61,190 bases of DNA from Candidatus Metaruminococcus caecorum (GTDB taxonomy: Bacteria > Bacillota > Clostridia > Oscillospirales > Ruminococcaceae). Within the stretch, counting starts at the first letter, position 1. Every line of letters starts with the position of its first letter. Under the pieces are notes generated by a model that searched no databases, had not been told where the DNA came from, and saw only the letters and a program-made list of their open reading frames with translations. Shown here one piece after another: positions 34,062 through 43,511 of this stretch. The stretch lies in contig CAJFTY010000024.1 in the NCBI GenBank assembly GCA_904420045.1, positions 64,524 to 125,713 of the forward strand, read 5' to 3'. A program made the position numbers and the translations under genes.

Positions 34062-34916
34062 TTATTTTACGCTGATGAGTTTGTTGTTCTTTACGATGGT
34101 CTGGCCCTCGTCGCTGAGAACATAGTCGATGAACGCCTGGGCAACGTCGCTGACGCCGCTTTCTTTGGTAGCCATCACGAAGGGACGGGCCAGGATGTAC
34201 GCGTCGGATTTGATGTTTTCCTCGGTGGCTTCCACGCCGTCGATCTTCGCGGCGGTCACGGCTCCGTCGCCGATGGCCTCCAGGGAAACATAGCCGATGG
34301 CGTTTTTGGTGGTCTGCACAGCGGTTTTCACAGCGCCGGTCTCATTTTTCTCCTGAGAAGCTTTTACTTTGCCTTTGATGCCCAGAATGTCTTCAAACGC
34401 CTCCCGGGTGCCGGAGCTGGCCTCGCGGGCAATGACGACGATCGCAGCGTCTTCGCCGCCTACTTCTTTCCAGTTTTTAATCTCGCCGGTGTAAATTTTG
34501 GTGAGCTGGTCTTTGGTCAGGTTTTTCACAGGGTTGTCGTTGTTTAAAGCGACCGCGATGCCGTCGATGGCGATTTTATTTGCCTTCAGGCCGGTCTCGG
34601 TGTCCTTGAGCTCTCTGGACACGTTGCCGATATCCGACTTGCCGCTCTGAGCGTCCGCGACACCCACCGAGGAACCGCCCAGCTGAACATCCACCGTCAC
34701 GCCGCTGTTTTTGGCCATGAAGCCCTCGGCCAGCGCTTTGGCGATGGTCTCCATCGAGGTGGAGCCGGACATTTTTACGGTGCCGGTGAGCGCCGCGGTG
34801 CCAGTGCTGCCATCCGAAGCGGCGGAGCTTCCGTCTCCACTACCACCGTCGGTGCATCCTGCCAGCAGGGAAACGGCCATGAAAGATGCCACTGCGATTG
34901 CTGCTAATTTTTTCAT
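34062..34916 (-). CDS. pstS: Phosphate-binding lipoprotein PstS
   Basis: A 284-aa lipoprotein whose signal peptide ends in LLAGC with Cys21, followed by a Ser/Gly/Asp spacer. The phosphate-binding fold shows MSGSTSM near the start, GGSSVGVADA and the segment AREASSGTREAFE that contributes phosphate contacts in the family. The C-terminus AFIDYVLSDEGQ is typical of class II binding proteins. It captures phosphate outside the membrane and hands it to PstCA. First gene of the cluster, behind the Pho box. Confidence 0.96.
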   Translation of the reverse strand: MKKLAAIAVASFMAVSLLAGCTDGGSGDGSSAASDGSTGTAALTGTVKMSGSTSMETIAKALAEGFMAKNSGVTVDVQLGGSSVGVADAQSGKSDIGNVSRELKDTETGLKANKIAIDGIAVALNNDNPVKNLTKDQLTKIYTGEIKNWKEVGGEDAAIVVIAREASSGTREAFEDILGIKGKVKASQEKNETGAVKTAVQTTKNAIGYVSLEAIGDGAVTAAKIDGVEATEENIKSDAYILARPFVMATKESGVSDVAQAFIDYVLSDEGQTIVKNNKLISVK

Positions 34917-35030
34917 GATTTCATTCTCTCCTTATTCTCCCCACTTTGTGGGGCGTCCCGTTCGGGCGTTTTTTCTTTTTGGTTACAAGCATAGTTTACC
35001 GGAATTGTCTCCTGGTAAAAAGCACGGTCG

Positions 35031-35079
35031 GGTATAGCGTTTGTAAATCCAGGTAAATCAAAAGTAAAGTTTCTGTAAA
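35031..35079 (-). promoter_or_regulatory. Pho box upstream of pstS
   Basis: On the minus strand four hexamers TTTACA, TTTACT, TTTACC and TTTACA occupy 35079-35074, 35068-35063, 35057-35052 and 35047-35042, with a 10-11 bp period. This matches the Bacillus PhoP consensus of TTHACA repeats on one face of the helix. A possible -10, TATACC (35036-35031), follows directly. Confidence 0.75.
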
Positions 35080-35107
35080 ACAGGACGCCTGCATGAGATT
35101 TTATATT

Positions 35108-35145
35108 ACAAAATGTAAAATATATAAAGCTAATTTACATTTTGT
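35108..35145. repeat. 12-bp inverted repeat upstream of the Pho box
   Basis: ACAAAATGTAAA (35108-35119) and TTTACATTTTGT (35134-35145) are perfect inverted arms around 14 bp. The arms contain further TTTACA units, so it may be additional PhoB sites or a separate operator. Confidence 0.5.
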
Positions 35146-35613
35146 GTAATTTATCGCAGATGAAGGAAAAAAGGCGAATTCCTAAGAATCCCTGGGGTTT
35201 CAGGGGCTTTTGATGTCAACTGCGGGAAAAACGGGAAGATGGGAGCGGCCCGACCTTAAAACAACTGTGAAAACACTGTGTAAAATATGGACTTAAAAAA
35301 GGATGTTTGCTCCAAGGTTTACACAAAGTTTTCTTACAAGCAGACAAGGGCCGGCCGAAAGTCCGGATTTGCCAAAGGGAACGGGAATGTGCTATAATAC
35401 ATGCAATTGTAGATTTTCCCACAGGTGTGACTTTTGGCAGGCAGAAAAAGCCAACTTTTTCCTGGAATGTATGAGAGCTTCCGATTTCTTTTATAATAAG
35501 GTATAGACAAGCGGGATTCCCTCATACAACATAAAGGGCGGATGTTTCTGCTTTTTTCTTTTCGAGCTTTAAAAGAGAAAGCGCGATAACCTGGAAAGGG
35601 GCATTGGGTTCCG
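35146..35613 (+). promoter_or_regulatory. Leader region and promoter of the PH-domain genes
   Basis: The clearest promoter is TTGCCA (35369-35374), an 18-bp spacer and TATAAT (35393-35398). That predicts a leader of about 210 nt. In it a short hairpin TTGGC / GCCAA followed by CTTTTT (about 35435-35460) could act as an attenuator. A second TATAAT (35492-35497) has no -35. A hairpin CCCTG-GGGTTT-CAGGG lies at about 35191-35207. No coding potential seen. Confidence 0.45.
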
Positions 35614-36051
35614 ATGAAATACAACCGCATATCCCGGCGCGCCCTGCTGATTTGGGAGCTGTTCGCGCTGTTGATCTGGCTGGGGCCGGCAGTGGTGCTC
35701 AGCATCTTTTTGACGCCTTTCAGCCTTTGGTGGAACGTGATTTTCTGGCCCGGCACCGGGATTTACCTGTTGGCGGCGCTTTTTTATCTGCCCATGCTGT
35801 ACCGCAGCACCCGCTATGGTCTCAGCGAGGGCAAGGTGCTGTTTGAACAGGGGATTTTTTTCCACCGCAAGCACTACATGAACCGGGAGCGGATCGTTTT
35901 TGTCACGGTGATGAAAACTCCGCTTACGCCGGTGTTCCGGGTGAGCAGTCTGGTGATAAGCGCTACGGGCGGAAAAATCCACATTCCTTTTTTGGACAAC
36001 AGGGTCGCCAAAAGCCTGGCACAGACCCTGTCCCCGGACATTGACCTGTAG
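35614..36051 (+). CDS. PH-domain membrane protein, YdbS-like
   Basis: A 145-aa protein with two N-terminal membrane helices (about 10-60) and one bacterial PH domain (bPH2) after it. YGLSEGKVLFEQGIFFHRKHYMNRERIVFV is the characteristic start of that domain. Bacillus YdbS and YdbT are encoded as such a pair and have been linked to resistance against an antimicrobial peptide; molecular function is unknown. A hairpin covering its stop codon separates it from the larger partner. Confidence 0.82.
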   Translation: MKYNRISRRALLIWELFALLIWLGPAVVLSIFLTPFSLWWNVIFWPGTGIYLLAALFYLPMLYRSTRYGLSEGKVLFEQGIFFHRKHYMNRERIVFVTVMKTPLTPVFRVSSLVISATGGKIHIPFLDNRVAKSLAQTLSPDIDL

Positions 36052-36064
36052 CGTCCGGGGCATT
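36032..36064 (+). terminator. Hairpin over the stop of the YdbS-like gene
   Basis: CCCCGGAC / GTCCGGGG with a 13-nt loop that includes the stop codon, then CATTTT. It probably attenuates read-through into the partner gene. Confidence 0.5.
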
Positions 36065-36092
36065 TTCGTTTGAATGGGAAAGGGCGGCGTTT

Positions 36093-37547
36093 ATGGACTA
36101 CAAACATCCGCATCCAGTCAATATTCTTGAAAATACCAGCCGCTTTTTCCTGCTGCTGTTACTGCCGGTGCTGCGAGGACTGCTGCTGTCCCGAGCGGGA
36201 TTTGCCGCCTGGCTTGCCGGCGCGTGGTTTGACCTTTTAATCATCTTTGGAATTTTGGGGCTTGGATTTGTCAAATGGTATTTTTCTGCTTACAAGGCGG
36301 CGGAAAACGGCATTTACATCCGCCGGGGGATCCTGCTCAAACAAAACCGGTTTATTCCCTATGCCCGCCTGGCCACGGTGACGCTGGAAAAACCTTTTTA
36401 CCTCATGCCCTTTCGTGCGGTGCATGTCAAGGCGGACACCGACGCGGGAAATCCTGCTGTGCCGGATTTCACCATCACCATGCGCAAAAACGACGCGCTG
36501 GATCTGATCGCATGCAGTCAGGTGCCCTTTCAGCAGGACAACAAGGGACTAAGACGGGTGTATCATCCCCGTGGGATGTATGTGGCGATTTTGTCGCTGC
36601 TGACCTCCAACACGCTGACGGGAGTGCTGTTTTTTTCCGCCTTTATCTCCCAGAGCGGCAATCTTTTGGGGCAGGAATTTGAAGCGCGGATTGTGGACAG
36701 CCTGACCAGCCTCGCTAAGCTGCTGGCCTTTGGCGTACCGCCGGTGGCGGCGATCCTCGCGTATATCATCCTGGGAGGATGGCTGATCTCGTTTGTGATG
36801 AACCTGATCCGGCACAAGGGGTTTACAGTGGTGCGCAAGGAGGACGTGCTGGATATCACCACCGGGATTTTTATTCCCCGGCGGTACTCCATTGCCGTCA
36901 AGCGGGTTAATCTAATCGAAATCCATCAAAGCCTGACCACCAAGCTGTTCGGATTTTATTCGGTGTTTATCCACAGCTCGGGTTACGGCAAACAGAAAAA
37001 CGAGCTGTCGGTGCTGATCCCCGCGGCAGATGAGTTTGAGGCCCACCGGAACCTGAAAATGCTGCTGCCGGAGATCCCTCTGGGACGCAAACAGGTGGGA
37101 CCCAAACTGCGTACCTTGTCGCGTTTTTTAATCCCCCCGCTGGGGTTTATCTTTGGATTTTTCGCGTTTTTCGGCCTGGCGTACTGGCTGTTTGAATCCT
37201 TCCGGGAGGTCATCCTGTTCGTAGGGATCATGGCGGAGCTCCCCTCTCTGTGGTGGCTGCTGTTGAAGATCGTATCCTTTTTCCACACGGGAATCGGAAA
37301 AAAGGGGGATGTGTATACCTTTAGTTACACCTATGCCTTTGGAATTTTCACGGTGGCGGTTCCCGCCCGGCGGATCAGCAAAATCATGTTCCGTCAGAGC
37401 TTGTTTCAAAAAATGGCGGATTGCTGCGATGTGGTGATCTATTCCTATGCGGAAGGAAAAAAACGGCTGGTGGTGCCCAACATCAACACCAAGGACGCCC
37501 ATGATATGTTTGGCGTAGAGCCGGGGCTCATGGAGAAAAAGTCCTGA
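36093..37547 (+). CDS. PH-domain membrane protein, YdbT-like
   Basis: A 484-aa membrane protein with several repeated bPH2 units, each introduced by a membrane-helix pair. The clearest are [30 protein letters not shown] near residue 65, [29 protein letters not shown] near 245 and [23 protein letters not shown] near 405. It pairs with the smaller YdbS-like protein, as in Bacillus. GGGCGG is a modest ribosome site before ATG 36093. A terminator follows. Confidence 0.82.
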   Translation: MDYKHPHPVNILENTSRFFLLLLLPVLRGLLLSRAGFAAWLAGAWFDLLIIFGILGLGFVKWYFSAYKAAENGIYIRRGILLKQNRFIPYARLATVTLEKPFYLMPFRAVHVKADTDAGNPAVPDFTITMRKNDALDLIACSQVPFQQDNKGLRRVYHPRGMYVAILSLLTSNTLTGVLFFSAFISQSGNLLGQEFEARIVDSLTSLAKLLAFGVPPVAAILAYIILGGWLISFVMNLIRHKGFTVVRKEDVLDITTGIFIPRRYSIAVKRVNLIEIHQSLTTKLFGFYSVFIHSSGYGKQKNELSVLIPAADEFEAHRNLKMLLPEIPLGRKQVGPKLRTLSRFLIPPLGFIFGFFAFFGLAYWLFESFREVILFVGIMAELPSLWWLLLKIVSFFHTGIGKKGDVYTFSYTYAFGIFTVAVPARRISKIMFRQSLFQKMADCCDVVIYSYAEGKKRLVVPNINTKDAHDMFGVEPGLMEKKS

Positions 37548-37576
37548 CACAGGCTATTTCTCTGCCCGAAACAGGA

Positions 37577-37612
37577 AAAAACCTTCTCCCTAAAATTGGG
37601 GAGAAGGTTTTT
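37577..37612 (+). terminator. Terminator of the PH-domain operon
   Basis: A 14-bp stem AAAAACCTTCTCCC / GGGAGAAGGTTTTT with an 8-nt loop. Confidence 0.9.
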
Positions 37613-37729
37613 GTGCGTTTTGTGCCTTGTTCGCGGCATTTGCCGACGAAAGGCGGTTTGCGGATCGCTGGCATACAGTATAGGGGAAGGAATATCGATG
37701 TTTATTCCCAAAAAGGAGTGTCAGAACGT

Positions 37730-38914
<1,185 letters not shown>

Positions 38915-38942
38915 CCGGTCAAACGACAAGCCATGCAAAAAA

Positions 38943-38986
38943 GACAGCAAAGGACGGGGAGAAATTTCTCCCCGTCCTTTGCTGTC
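38943..38986. terminator. Perfect 44-bp palindromic terminator
   Basis: The two 22-bp arms meet without a loop at 38964/38965; the left arm reads GACAGCAAAGGACGGGGAGA plus AA. It lies between convergent genes and overlaps the stop codon of the minus-strand glycosylase gene. Confidence 0.88.
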
Positions 38987-39827
38987 ACGCGTGGCGAAGT
39001 TCCTTTGGCACCGCGTCTGGACAGGTTCGGATGTAATGGAACAGGTACTGCTGCGCCACGCCTTTGGGAATTGCAAACGCCGGGAACCCGTCCGGGTAAA
39101 ACAGCTGGAGCGCCCGCTTGATCCACACGTCCACCGGAAAGGCATCCAACCGGTGAAACCCGTACAGCAGGGCGCATTCTGCCACTTTGGGGCCCACACC
39201 CTTGATCTGGCGCAGGGCCTGCCGGGCGTCCTGAAGCGGCAGGCTGTACAAATCCGAAAGGACGAGCTGCCCGTCTGCCACCTGCTGGGCGGCGTCCAGC
39301 AGGTAACCGGCGCGGAACCCCGCCCGCAGCCCGGCCAGATCGTCCGTGGAACGGCCCGCCAGCGCCTCGGGGCTGGGGAAGCCGTACCGTCCGCCGGGCA
39401 GGGCGGGACCGAACTGGGCGCACAGACGGTCAATGATCCCTTTGATTCTGGGAATATTGTTATTTTGGGAAATAATAAAGGAACACAGCGCCTCCCAAGG
39501 GTCCTGACGCACCAGACGGATTCCTCCCGCGTAGGCGCAGGCCTGCCGGAGGATGTCATCCTGGCTGAAGGCTTTCCGATAGGCGGCGTAATCCTCGTTT
39601 AAATCCAGGTAATTCTGCCAAAAGGGCAGATCTTCTGGGATAGTATCGTAAAACAGCAGTTGTCCTTCCCGCTGGGCAATGGTAGCAAAGTGATTTCCCG
39701 CCAGACCGGAAAAACTGCCGTCAGCGTTGGGAGAAAAGCGAAAACACTGCCCGCAGTCCAGGGTGTCCGCCAAAGAAACGTCCGGGGCTGTCAGGATAAA
39801 GACAGGGGATAAAAAACATGCGGGCAT
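38985..39827 (-). CDS. 8-oxoguanine DNA glycosylase/AP lyase (OGG1 type)
   Basis: A 280-aa base-excision repair enzyme. The N-terminal OGG domain (LADTLDCGQCFRF) is followed by the helix-hairpin-helix GPD motif IKGVGPKVAECALLY, whose Lys is the catalytic nucleophile, and the conserved Asp in DAFPVDVWIKRAL. SFIISQNNNIPRIKGII also matches OGG1. It would remove oxidised guanine. ATG at 39827 is preferred, with GGAGG 6 nt upstream; the longer frame to 39851 starts before that site. Divergent from the DUF6062 gene across palindrome A. Confidence 0.9.
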   Translation of the reverse strand: MPACFLSPVFILTAPDVSLADTLDCGQCFRFSPNADGSFSGLAGNHFATIAQREGQLLFYDTIPEDLPFWQNYLDLNEDYAAYRKAFSQDDILRQACAYAGGIRLVRQDPWEALCSFIISQNNNIPRIKGIIDRLCAQFGPALPGGRYGFPSPEALAGRSTDDLAGLRAGFRAGYLLDAAQQVADGQLVLSDLYSLPLQDARQALRQIKGVGPKVAECALLYGFHRLDAFPVDVWIKRALQLFYPDGFPAFAIPKGVAQQYLFHYIRTCPDAVPKELRHA

Positions 39828-39876
39828 AAAAAACCTCCAAACAGGGAACATTCAATTCTTTGCAGCATTCTTCTGC

Positions 39877-39918
39877 ATGGTAGCTATTATAGCATATTTG
39901 TGCTATAATAGCTACCAT
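39877..39918. promoter_or_regulatory. Palindrome A with two divergent -10 elements
   Basis: Perfect 18-bp arms ATGGTAGCTATTATAGCA / TGCTATAATAGCTACCAT with a 6-nt loop. Each strand carries an extended -10 TGCTATAAT (plus: 39901-39909). They point away from each other, towards the DUF6062 gene and the glycosylase gene. No good -35 is seen on either side. Confidence 0.6.
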
Positions 39919-40039
39919 ACTGAATTATTGGTAAGGGACGGTCAAAAAAGGAACGGTTTCCCGGCCAAAGAATGGATCTGAGCGCCTGGGGCGCGGCCGC
40001 TTTGGTTCCAATGAAGCAATCCAACAAGGAGGTGCCTTT

Positions 40040-40732
40040 ATGGCCGACAGCATCTATACCATCCCCATCAACGAAATATTTGAAACAGAATGCGGCTGCC
40101 CTGTGTGCGCCATGCGCAATACCCTGGAGCAGCGGTGCATTGAATACATCATGGGCGCGGCAATGATGGAGCCGGATGTGCGGATCGAAACCAACCGTCT
40201 GGGCTTTTGCAAAGAGCATCTGGGGATGATGCTCGCCCAGCGCAACCGCCTTTCCTTGGCTCTTACGCTGCAAACCCATCTGGACGAGATTCGCAAAAAC
40301 ATCCTCAACGGAAAGCGAGAGATGTTTCAAAAAGCGGGAAAATCCAAAAAAATTTCCAAAATCAATTCCACCTGCTATGTGTGCGATAAAATCGACTGGG
40401 CTTTGGAGGGACTTTTGGACACGATGTTCCGGCTGTACGACAGGGATGAAGCGTTCCGGGAGCTGTACGCCGGGCAGCAGGCTCTTTGCCTGCCCCACTA
40501 CGAGCTGGTGTGTTCTCTCGCCCAGGACAAGCTCCAGAAAAAGACCCTGAACCAGTTTTTGGAGGTGTCTACCAAGCTTGCGACTGGTTATCTGAACACG
40601 CTGTACGAGGATGTCTCCCATTTTTGCAAAATGTTTGATTACCGGAACTCCGGCGCGGACGCGGATTGGAAAAATTCCAAGGATTCTGTGGAGCGGGCCG
40701 CCTGGTTTTTAACCTCCTATGAGGTCAAATGA
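40040..40732 (+). CDS. DUF6062 family protein
   Basis: A 230-aa soluble protein with paired cysteines: CGCPVCAM near residue 19 and CYVCDK near residue 113. Each is followed some 45-50 residues later by a conserved FCKEHLG or CLPHYEL, suggesting two repeated Cys2/Cys-His metal sites. This is the DUF6062 layout common in Clostridia. Function is unknown; a metal-dependent structural role is inferred. AAGGAGG precedes the ATG. Followed by a strong terminator. Confidence 0.8.
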   Translation: MADSIYTIPINEIFETECGCPVCAMRNTLEQRCIEYIMGAAMMEPDVRIETNRLGFCKEHLGMMLAQRNRLSLALTLQTHLDEIRKNILNGKREMFQKAGKSKKISKINSTCYVCDKIDWALEGLLDTMFRLYDRDEAFRELYAGQQALCLPHYELVCSLAQDKLQKKTLNQFLEVSTKLATGYLNTLYEDVSHFCKMFDYRNSGADADWKNSKDSVERAAWFLTSYEVK

Positions 40733-40747
40733 TGGTTGTTTCGAGCG

Positions 40748-40795
40748 AAAACCCCCATCGGTAGGGAACGCAAGTCCCTTTCGATGGGGGTTTTT
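40748..40795 (+). terminator. Intrinsic terminator after the DUF6062 gene
   Basis: AAAACCCCCATCG pairs with CGATGGGGGTTTT, with an inner AGGGA / TCCCT stem, followed by a T run. Confidence 0.92.
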
Positions 40796-41173
40796 GTATC
40801 TGTGCACGGATTGTTCGTACACAAACGGTCGAAATCCGTCGATTTCCTATTGGAAAAAAGGGAATTTATGCAGCCGGACAGTGAATATACCTGGAGTAAC
40901 AAAAAAGGACAAGCTTCGCTTTCCACAAGGATGAGAAAAAGTTTGTCCCGGTAAAATGGGGATTTTCCACTCTTTCAACGGAGTTTTCAACCAATTTTAC
41001 GGTGCGGTTTCCACATTGTCCACAGAGTTTTCAACAGTATATTGACAACACCCCCATTACAAAGGGTATAATTTTACATCTTACAGCTTGGCTGTTGACA
41101 TCTGTTCCGGAGAAAGGCGGCAGGTGCGAAACGGGTTTGCCAGACTGCATAAGGGAGGAAAATCCCGTCAAAA
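40796..41173 (+). promoter_or_regulatory. AT-rich upstream region with TCCACA motifs and a promoter
   Basis: Contains several TTTTCCAC/TTGTCCACA-like words (TTTCCACAA at about 40919, TTTTCCACT at about 40964, TTTCCACATTGTCCACAG at about 41009). One is a single mismatch from a DnaA box. TTGACA (41042-41047) with a 19-bp spacer and TATAAT (41067-41072) is a likely promoter for the small downstream gene. No gene seen. Confidence 0.45.
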
Positions 41174-41509
41174 ATGAACCATAAGAAGCGTGGTGAGCGC
41201 AGGAATAAAAAGAATGGGGCGTACCAGATGGTTAAAGGAGTCAACAAACAGATTATCGAGGTCATCAACACAGAAAACGATTGTTTTGAACGGGCGCTTT
41301 TGTTTGTCAAACCCGAAAAACAAAGCCTGACCGACCGGGAAAAGCTCAAAGAGGCGGATCGGTATGTGAAAAAACTGGTCAAGGGACAACAGACAGGAAA
41401 ACGCCCGTCATTGGGCAAACGAAAGTTTCCACGGGCGGCGGCCGGCGTGCTCAAACTCACTGGAGCGGCGGCGGCGGGGGCAGTTATTGCCTCGATTGTA
41501 ATAAAATGA
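41174..41509 (+). CDS. Small conserved clostridial-type protein with C-terminal membrane helix
   Basis: A 111-aa protein: a basic N-terminus, the block MVKGVNKQIIEVINTENDCFERALLFVKPE, an acidic/basic helix and a C-terminal hydrophobic stretch AAAAGAVIASIVI that could anchor it in the membrane. I recall similar uncharacterised proteins in other Clostridia but cannot name a family. The start may instead be ATG 41228 (MVKGVNK), since GGAGG at about 41154 is somewhat far from 41174. No function is proposed. Confidence 0.6.
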   Translation: MNHKKRGERRNKKNGAYQMVKGVNKQIIEVINTENDCFERALLFVKPEKQSLTDREKLKEADRYVKKLVKGQQTGKRPSLGKRKFPRAAAGVLKLTGAAAAGAVIASIVIK

Positions 41510-41926
41510 AGGAAGCGATGCGTTTCATCGCAAAAATAGAATAAAAACGACGTAAAAGTTGCAAAGCGTCCAAAATATGGTATAATAGCTACAAGTAGCT
41601 ATTATACAAATCAATGGCCAAGGCGATCCGGTCGCTTTGCTCACCCCCGCCAGAATGGCCAATTCTATCATTCACGCTTCGCGTTTATGGAAGAAAATTT
41701 CCAAGTAATTTTATCCCGTTTTTATTTTGGCCTGCCTGCGACGGCATATCTGCACAGCAGTTGTGATATATATGAGTAGACGGCTGCGGCCTCTTGCGCG
41801 ACGATGTCTGAAAAGGCCGCGTGATTGGACGCAGCTATGCGATTTATTCGGGGGCAGGAGGAAAAAGGCCGTATTCTGTCCAGAACGAAATTCAGCCGCA
41901 GCTTCAGTCGAAATGAGGGACGCGTC
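41510..41926 (+). promoter_or_regulatory. Palindrome B, promoter and long leader of the DUF6512 gene
   Basis: Palindrome B is GTATAATAGCTAC-AA-GTAGCTATTATAC (41580-41607). TTGCAA (41559-41564) with a 16-bp spacer and TATAAT (41581-41586, extended TGG) gives a plausible promoter inside it. The leader of about 320 nt holds GCGGCCT / AGGCCGC (around 41784-41820) and the word GGCCTGCCTGCG (41729), nearly repeated after palindrome C. No convincing gene. Confidence 0.5.
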
Positions 41927-42472
41927 ATGTACGAAGTATCCAGGGAACGAGTCAAACGCTATGAAAGCATCGGGGCTTTGGTGGTCATCTTGGCTTCGGT
42001 GCTGTTCCACTTTTTGTATGAGTGGACGGGAATCGGGCTGATCGGGGCAATTTCACCGGTCAATGAAAGCGTGTGGGAACATACAAAAATTGTGGTGGTT
42101 CCCTATCTCTTGTATGCGGTTTTAGAATTTTTTCTGCTCAAGATCCGGGATTTCCGGCAGTTTGTGGTAGCCAAAGCGGCGGGAGCATGGTCGATCGTTT
42201 TGTTCATGATCTCGTTTTTTTACACCTATTCGGGAATTTTCGGAGAGAATTTTTTGATCGTGGATATCCTCAGCGCATTTGCCTGGGCGATTCTGGCATT
42301 TGTCATCTCCTTCCGGATTATGAACCGGAGTGGATTTGTGGAAAAGCACTGGATCTGGTCGGCGGGGGCAATTTTGCTGCTGCTGGTGCTGTTGATCGTG
42401 TTCACCTACACGCCGCCTCATATCCCGCTGTTTCAAGATTCGGTCACCGGCGGATATGGGATTCCCGGATAA
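41927..42472 (+). CDS. DUF6512 family membrane protein
   Basis: A 181-aa integral membrane protein with about five helices. The first loop contains the family-typical SPVNESVWEHTKIVVVPY, and the C-terminus ends in TYTPPHIPLFQDSVTGGYGIPG, also conserved in DUF6512 proteins. A GAGGG site precedes the ATG. Function is unknown. The gene lies between palindromes B and C with its own promoter. Confidence 0.78.
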   Translation: MYEVSRERVKRYESIGALVVILASVLFHFLYEWTGIGLIGAISPVNESVWEHTKIVVVPYLLYAVLEFFLLKIRDFRQFVVAKAAGAWSIVLFMISFFYTYSGIFGENFLIVDILSAFAWAILAFVISFRIMNRSGFVEKHWIWSAGAILLLLVLLIVFTYTPPHIPLFQDSVTGGYGIPG

Positions 42473-42524
42473 GCAAATCGCCTTCTTTCCGCTCTGAAAA
42501 AAAGATGTCATTTGTTGTCACAGT

Positions 42525-42558
42525 ATGGTATAATAGCTACGAGTAGCTATTATACCAT
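42525..42558. promoter_or_regulatory. Palindrome C with two convergent -10 elements
   Basis: Perfect 16-bp arms ATGGTATAATAGCTAC / GTAGCTATTATACCAT with a GA centre. Each strand has the extended -10 TGGTATAAT, here pointing towards each other. It lies 52 nt after the DUF6512 stop and about 150 nt before rlmB. Confidence 0.6.
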
Positions 42559-42706
42559 TCTTTTTATACGGCCTGCCTACGGTGACGGCCGATTCTGCCG
42601 CGGCAAATAGGATGGATCAAGCAAGGCGGCAAACCACAGACAGCTCGCTTATTTCGCGTATGGGAACAGACAAAAACCGAGTTTTTTGATCGGGAGGAAT
42701 TCATAA

Positions 42707-43480
42707 ATGGATCAGCACAGCGAACAGGAACAAACCTTGATTGTCGCCGGGCGCAACGCGGTGACCGAGCTTTTGAAGAGCGGCCGTCCGGTGGACACCC
42801 TGTATCTGCGCCGGGGCGAGCAGGGGGGAACGGCGGCAAAGCTTGCGGCGATGGCCAAACAGGCGGGCGCAGTGGTCAAGCAGGTGGACGATAAAAAACT
42901 GGACGCTCTGGCGGGAAACGTCAACCACCAGGGGGTGGCTGCGGCTGCGGCGGCCGCTCAGTACGCCACGGTGGAACAGATTCTGGAGCGAGCCGAAGAG
43001 CGAGGCGAGCAGCCGTTTCTCATTTTGGCGGATGAGATCGAGGATCCCCACAACTTGGGAGCGATCATCCGGACGGCGGAGGCTGCGGGCGCCCATGGCG
43101 TTCTAATCCCCAAGCGGCGAAGCGCCTCCCTGACGGCGGCGGTTTACAAGGCCAGCGCCGGCGCCTTAAGCCACATGCCGGTGGCCCGGGTTTCCAACCT
43201 GGTGGCGGCCATGGAGGAACTAAAAAAGCGGGGAATCTGGATGTACGCTGCGGACATGGACGGTCAGCCCTGGTGCGGAGTCTCCTACGACGGAGGCGTA
43301 GGGGTGGTGATCGGATCCGAGGGCAGAGGGGTTACCCGGCTGGTCAAACAGACCTGTGACTTTGTGGTCAGCCTTCCCATGCTGGGGAAGGTGAATTCCC
43401 TCAACGCCTCGGTGGCAGGGGGAATTCTGATGTACGAGGTGGCCCGGCAGCGGCTGGGGCAAAACGCGGTCAACAAGTAA
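42707..43480 (+). CDS. rlmB: 23S rRNA (guanosine-2'-O)-methyltransferase RlmB/TrmH family
   Basis: A 257-aa SpoU/TrmH methyltransferase with an N-terminal substrate-binding domain (GRNAVTELL) and the knotted catalytic domain. The three motifs are DEIEDPHNLGAIIRTAEAAG, IGSEGRGV and LGKVNSLNASVAGGILMYE. RlmB methylates G2251 (E. coli numbering) in the ribosomal P loop. GGGAGG precedes the ATG. It starts a possible unit with the P-type-ATPase-like gene, which begins 31 nt later. Confidence 0.93.
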   Translation: MDQHSEQEQTLIVAGRNAVTELLKSGRPVDTLYLRRGEQGGTAAKLAAMAKQAGAVVKQVDDKKLDALAGNVNHQGVAAAAAAAQYATVEQILERAEERGEQPFLILADEIEDPHNLGAIIRTAEAAGAHGVLIPKRRSASLTAAVYKASAGALSHMPVARVSNLVAAMEELKKRGIWMYAADMDGQPWCGVSYDGGVGVVIGSEGRGVTRLVKQTCDFVVSLPMLGKVNSLNASVAGGILMYEVARQRLGQNAVNK

Positions 43481-43511
43481 GGCCGGGCGGCTGGAAGGAT
43501 GTGCATGGTTC

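Noticed and set aside
38943-38986. The 44-bp palindrome as a recombination or attachment site
   Set aside because: It lies between convergent genes directly after one stop codon and overlapping the other, and has the A-arm/T-arm form of a bidirectional terminator.
40719-40954. Short overlapping frames after the DUF6062 gene
   Set aside because: They run through the terminator hairpin and lack ribosome-binding sites.
40796-41047. Possible replication origin because of DnaA-box-like words in AT-rich DNA
   Set aside because: Neither dnaA, dnaN nor other origin genes are nearby, and the words mostly deviate from TTATNCACA.
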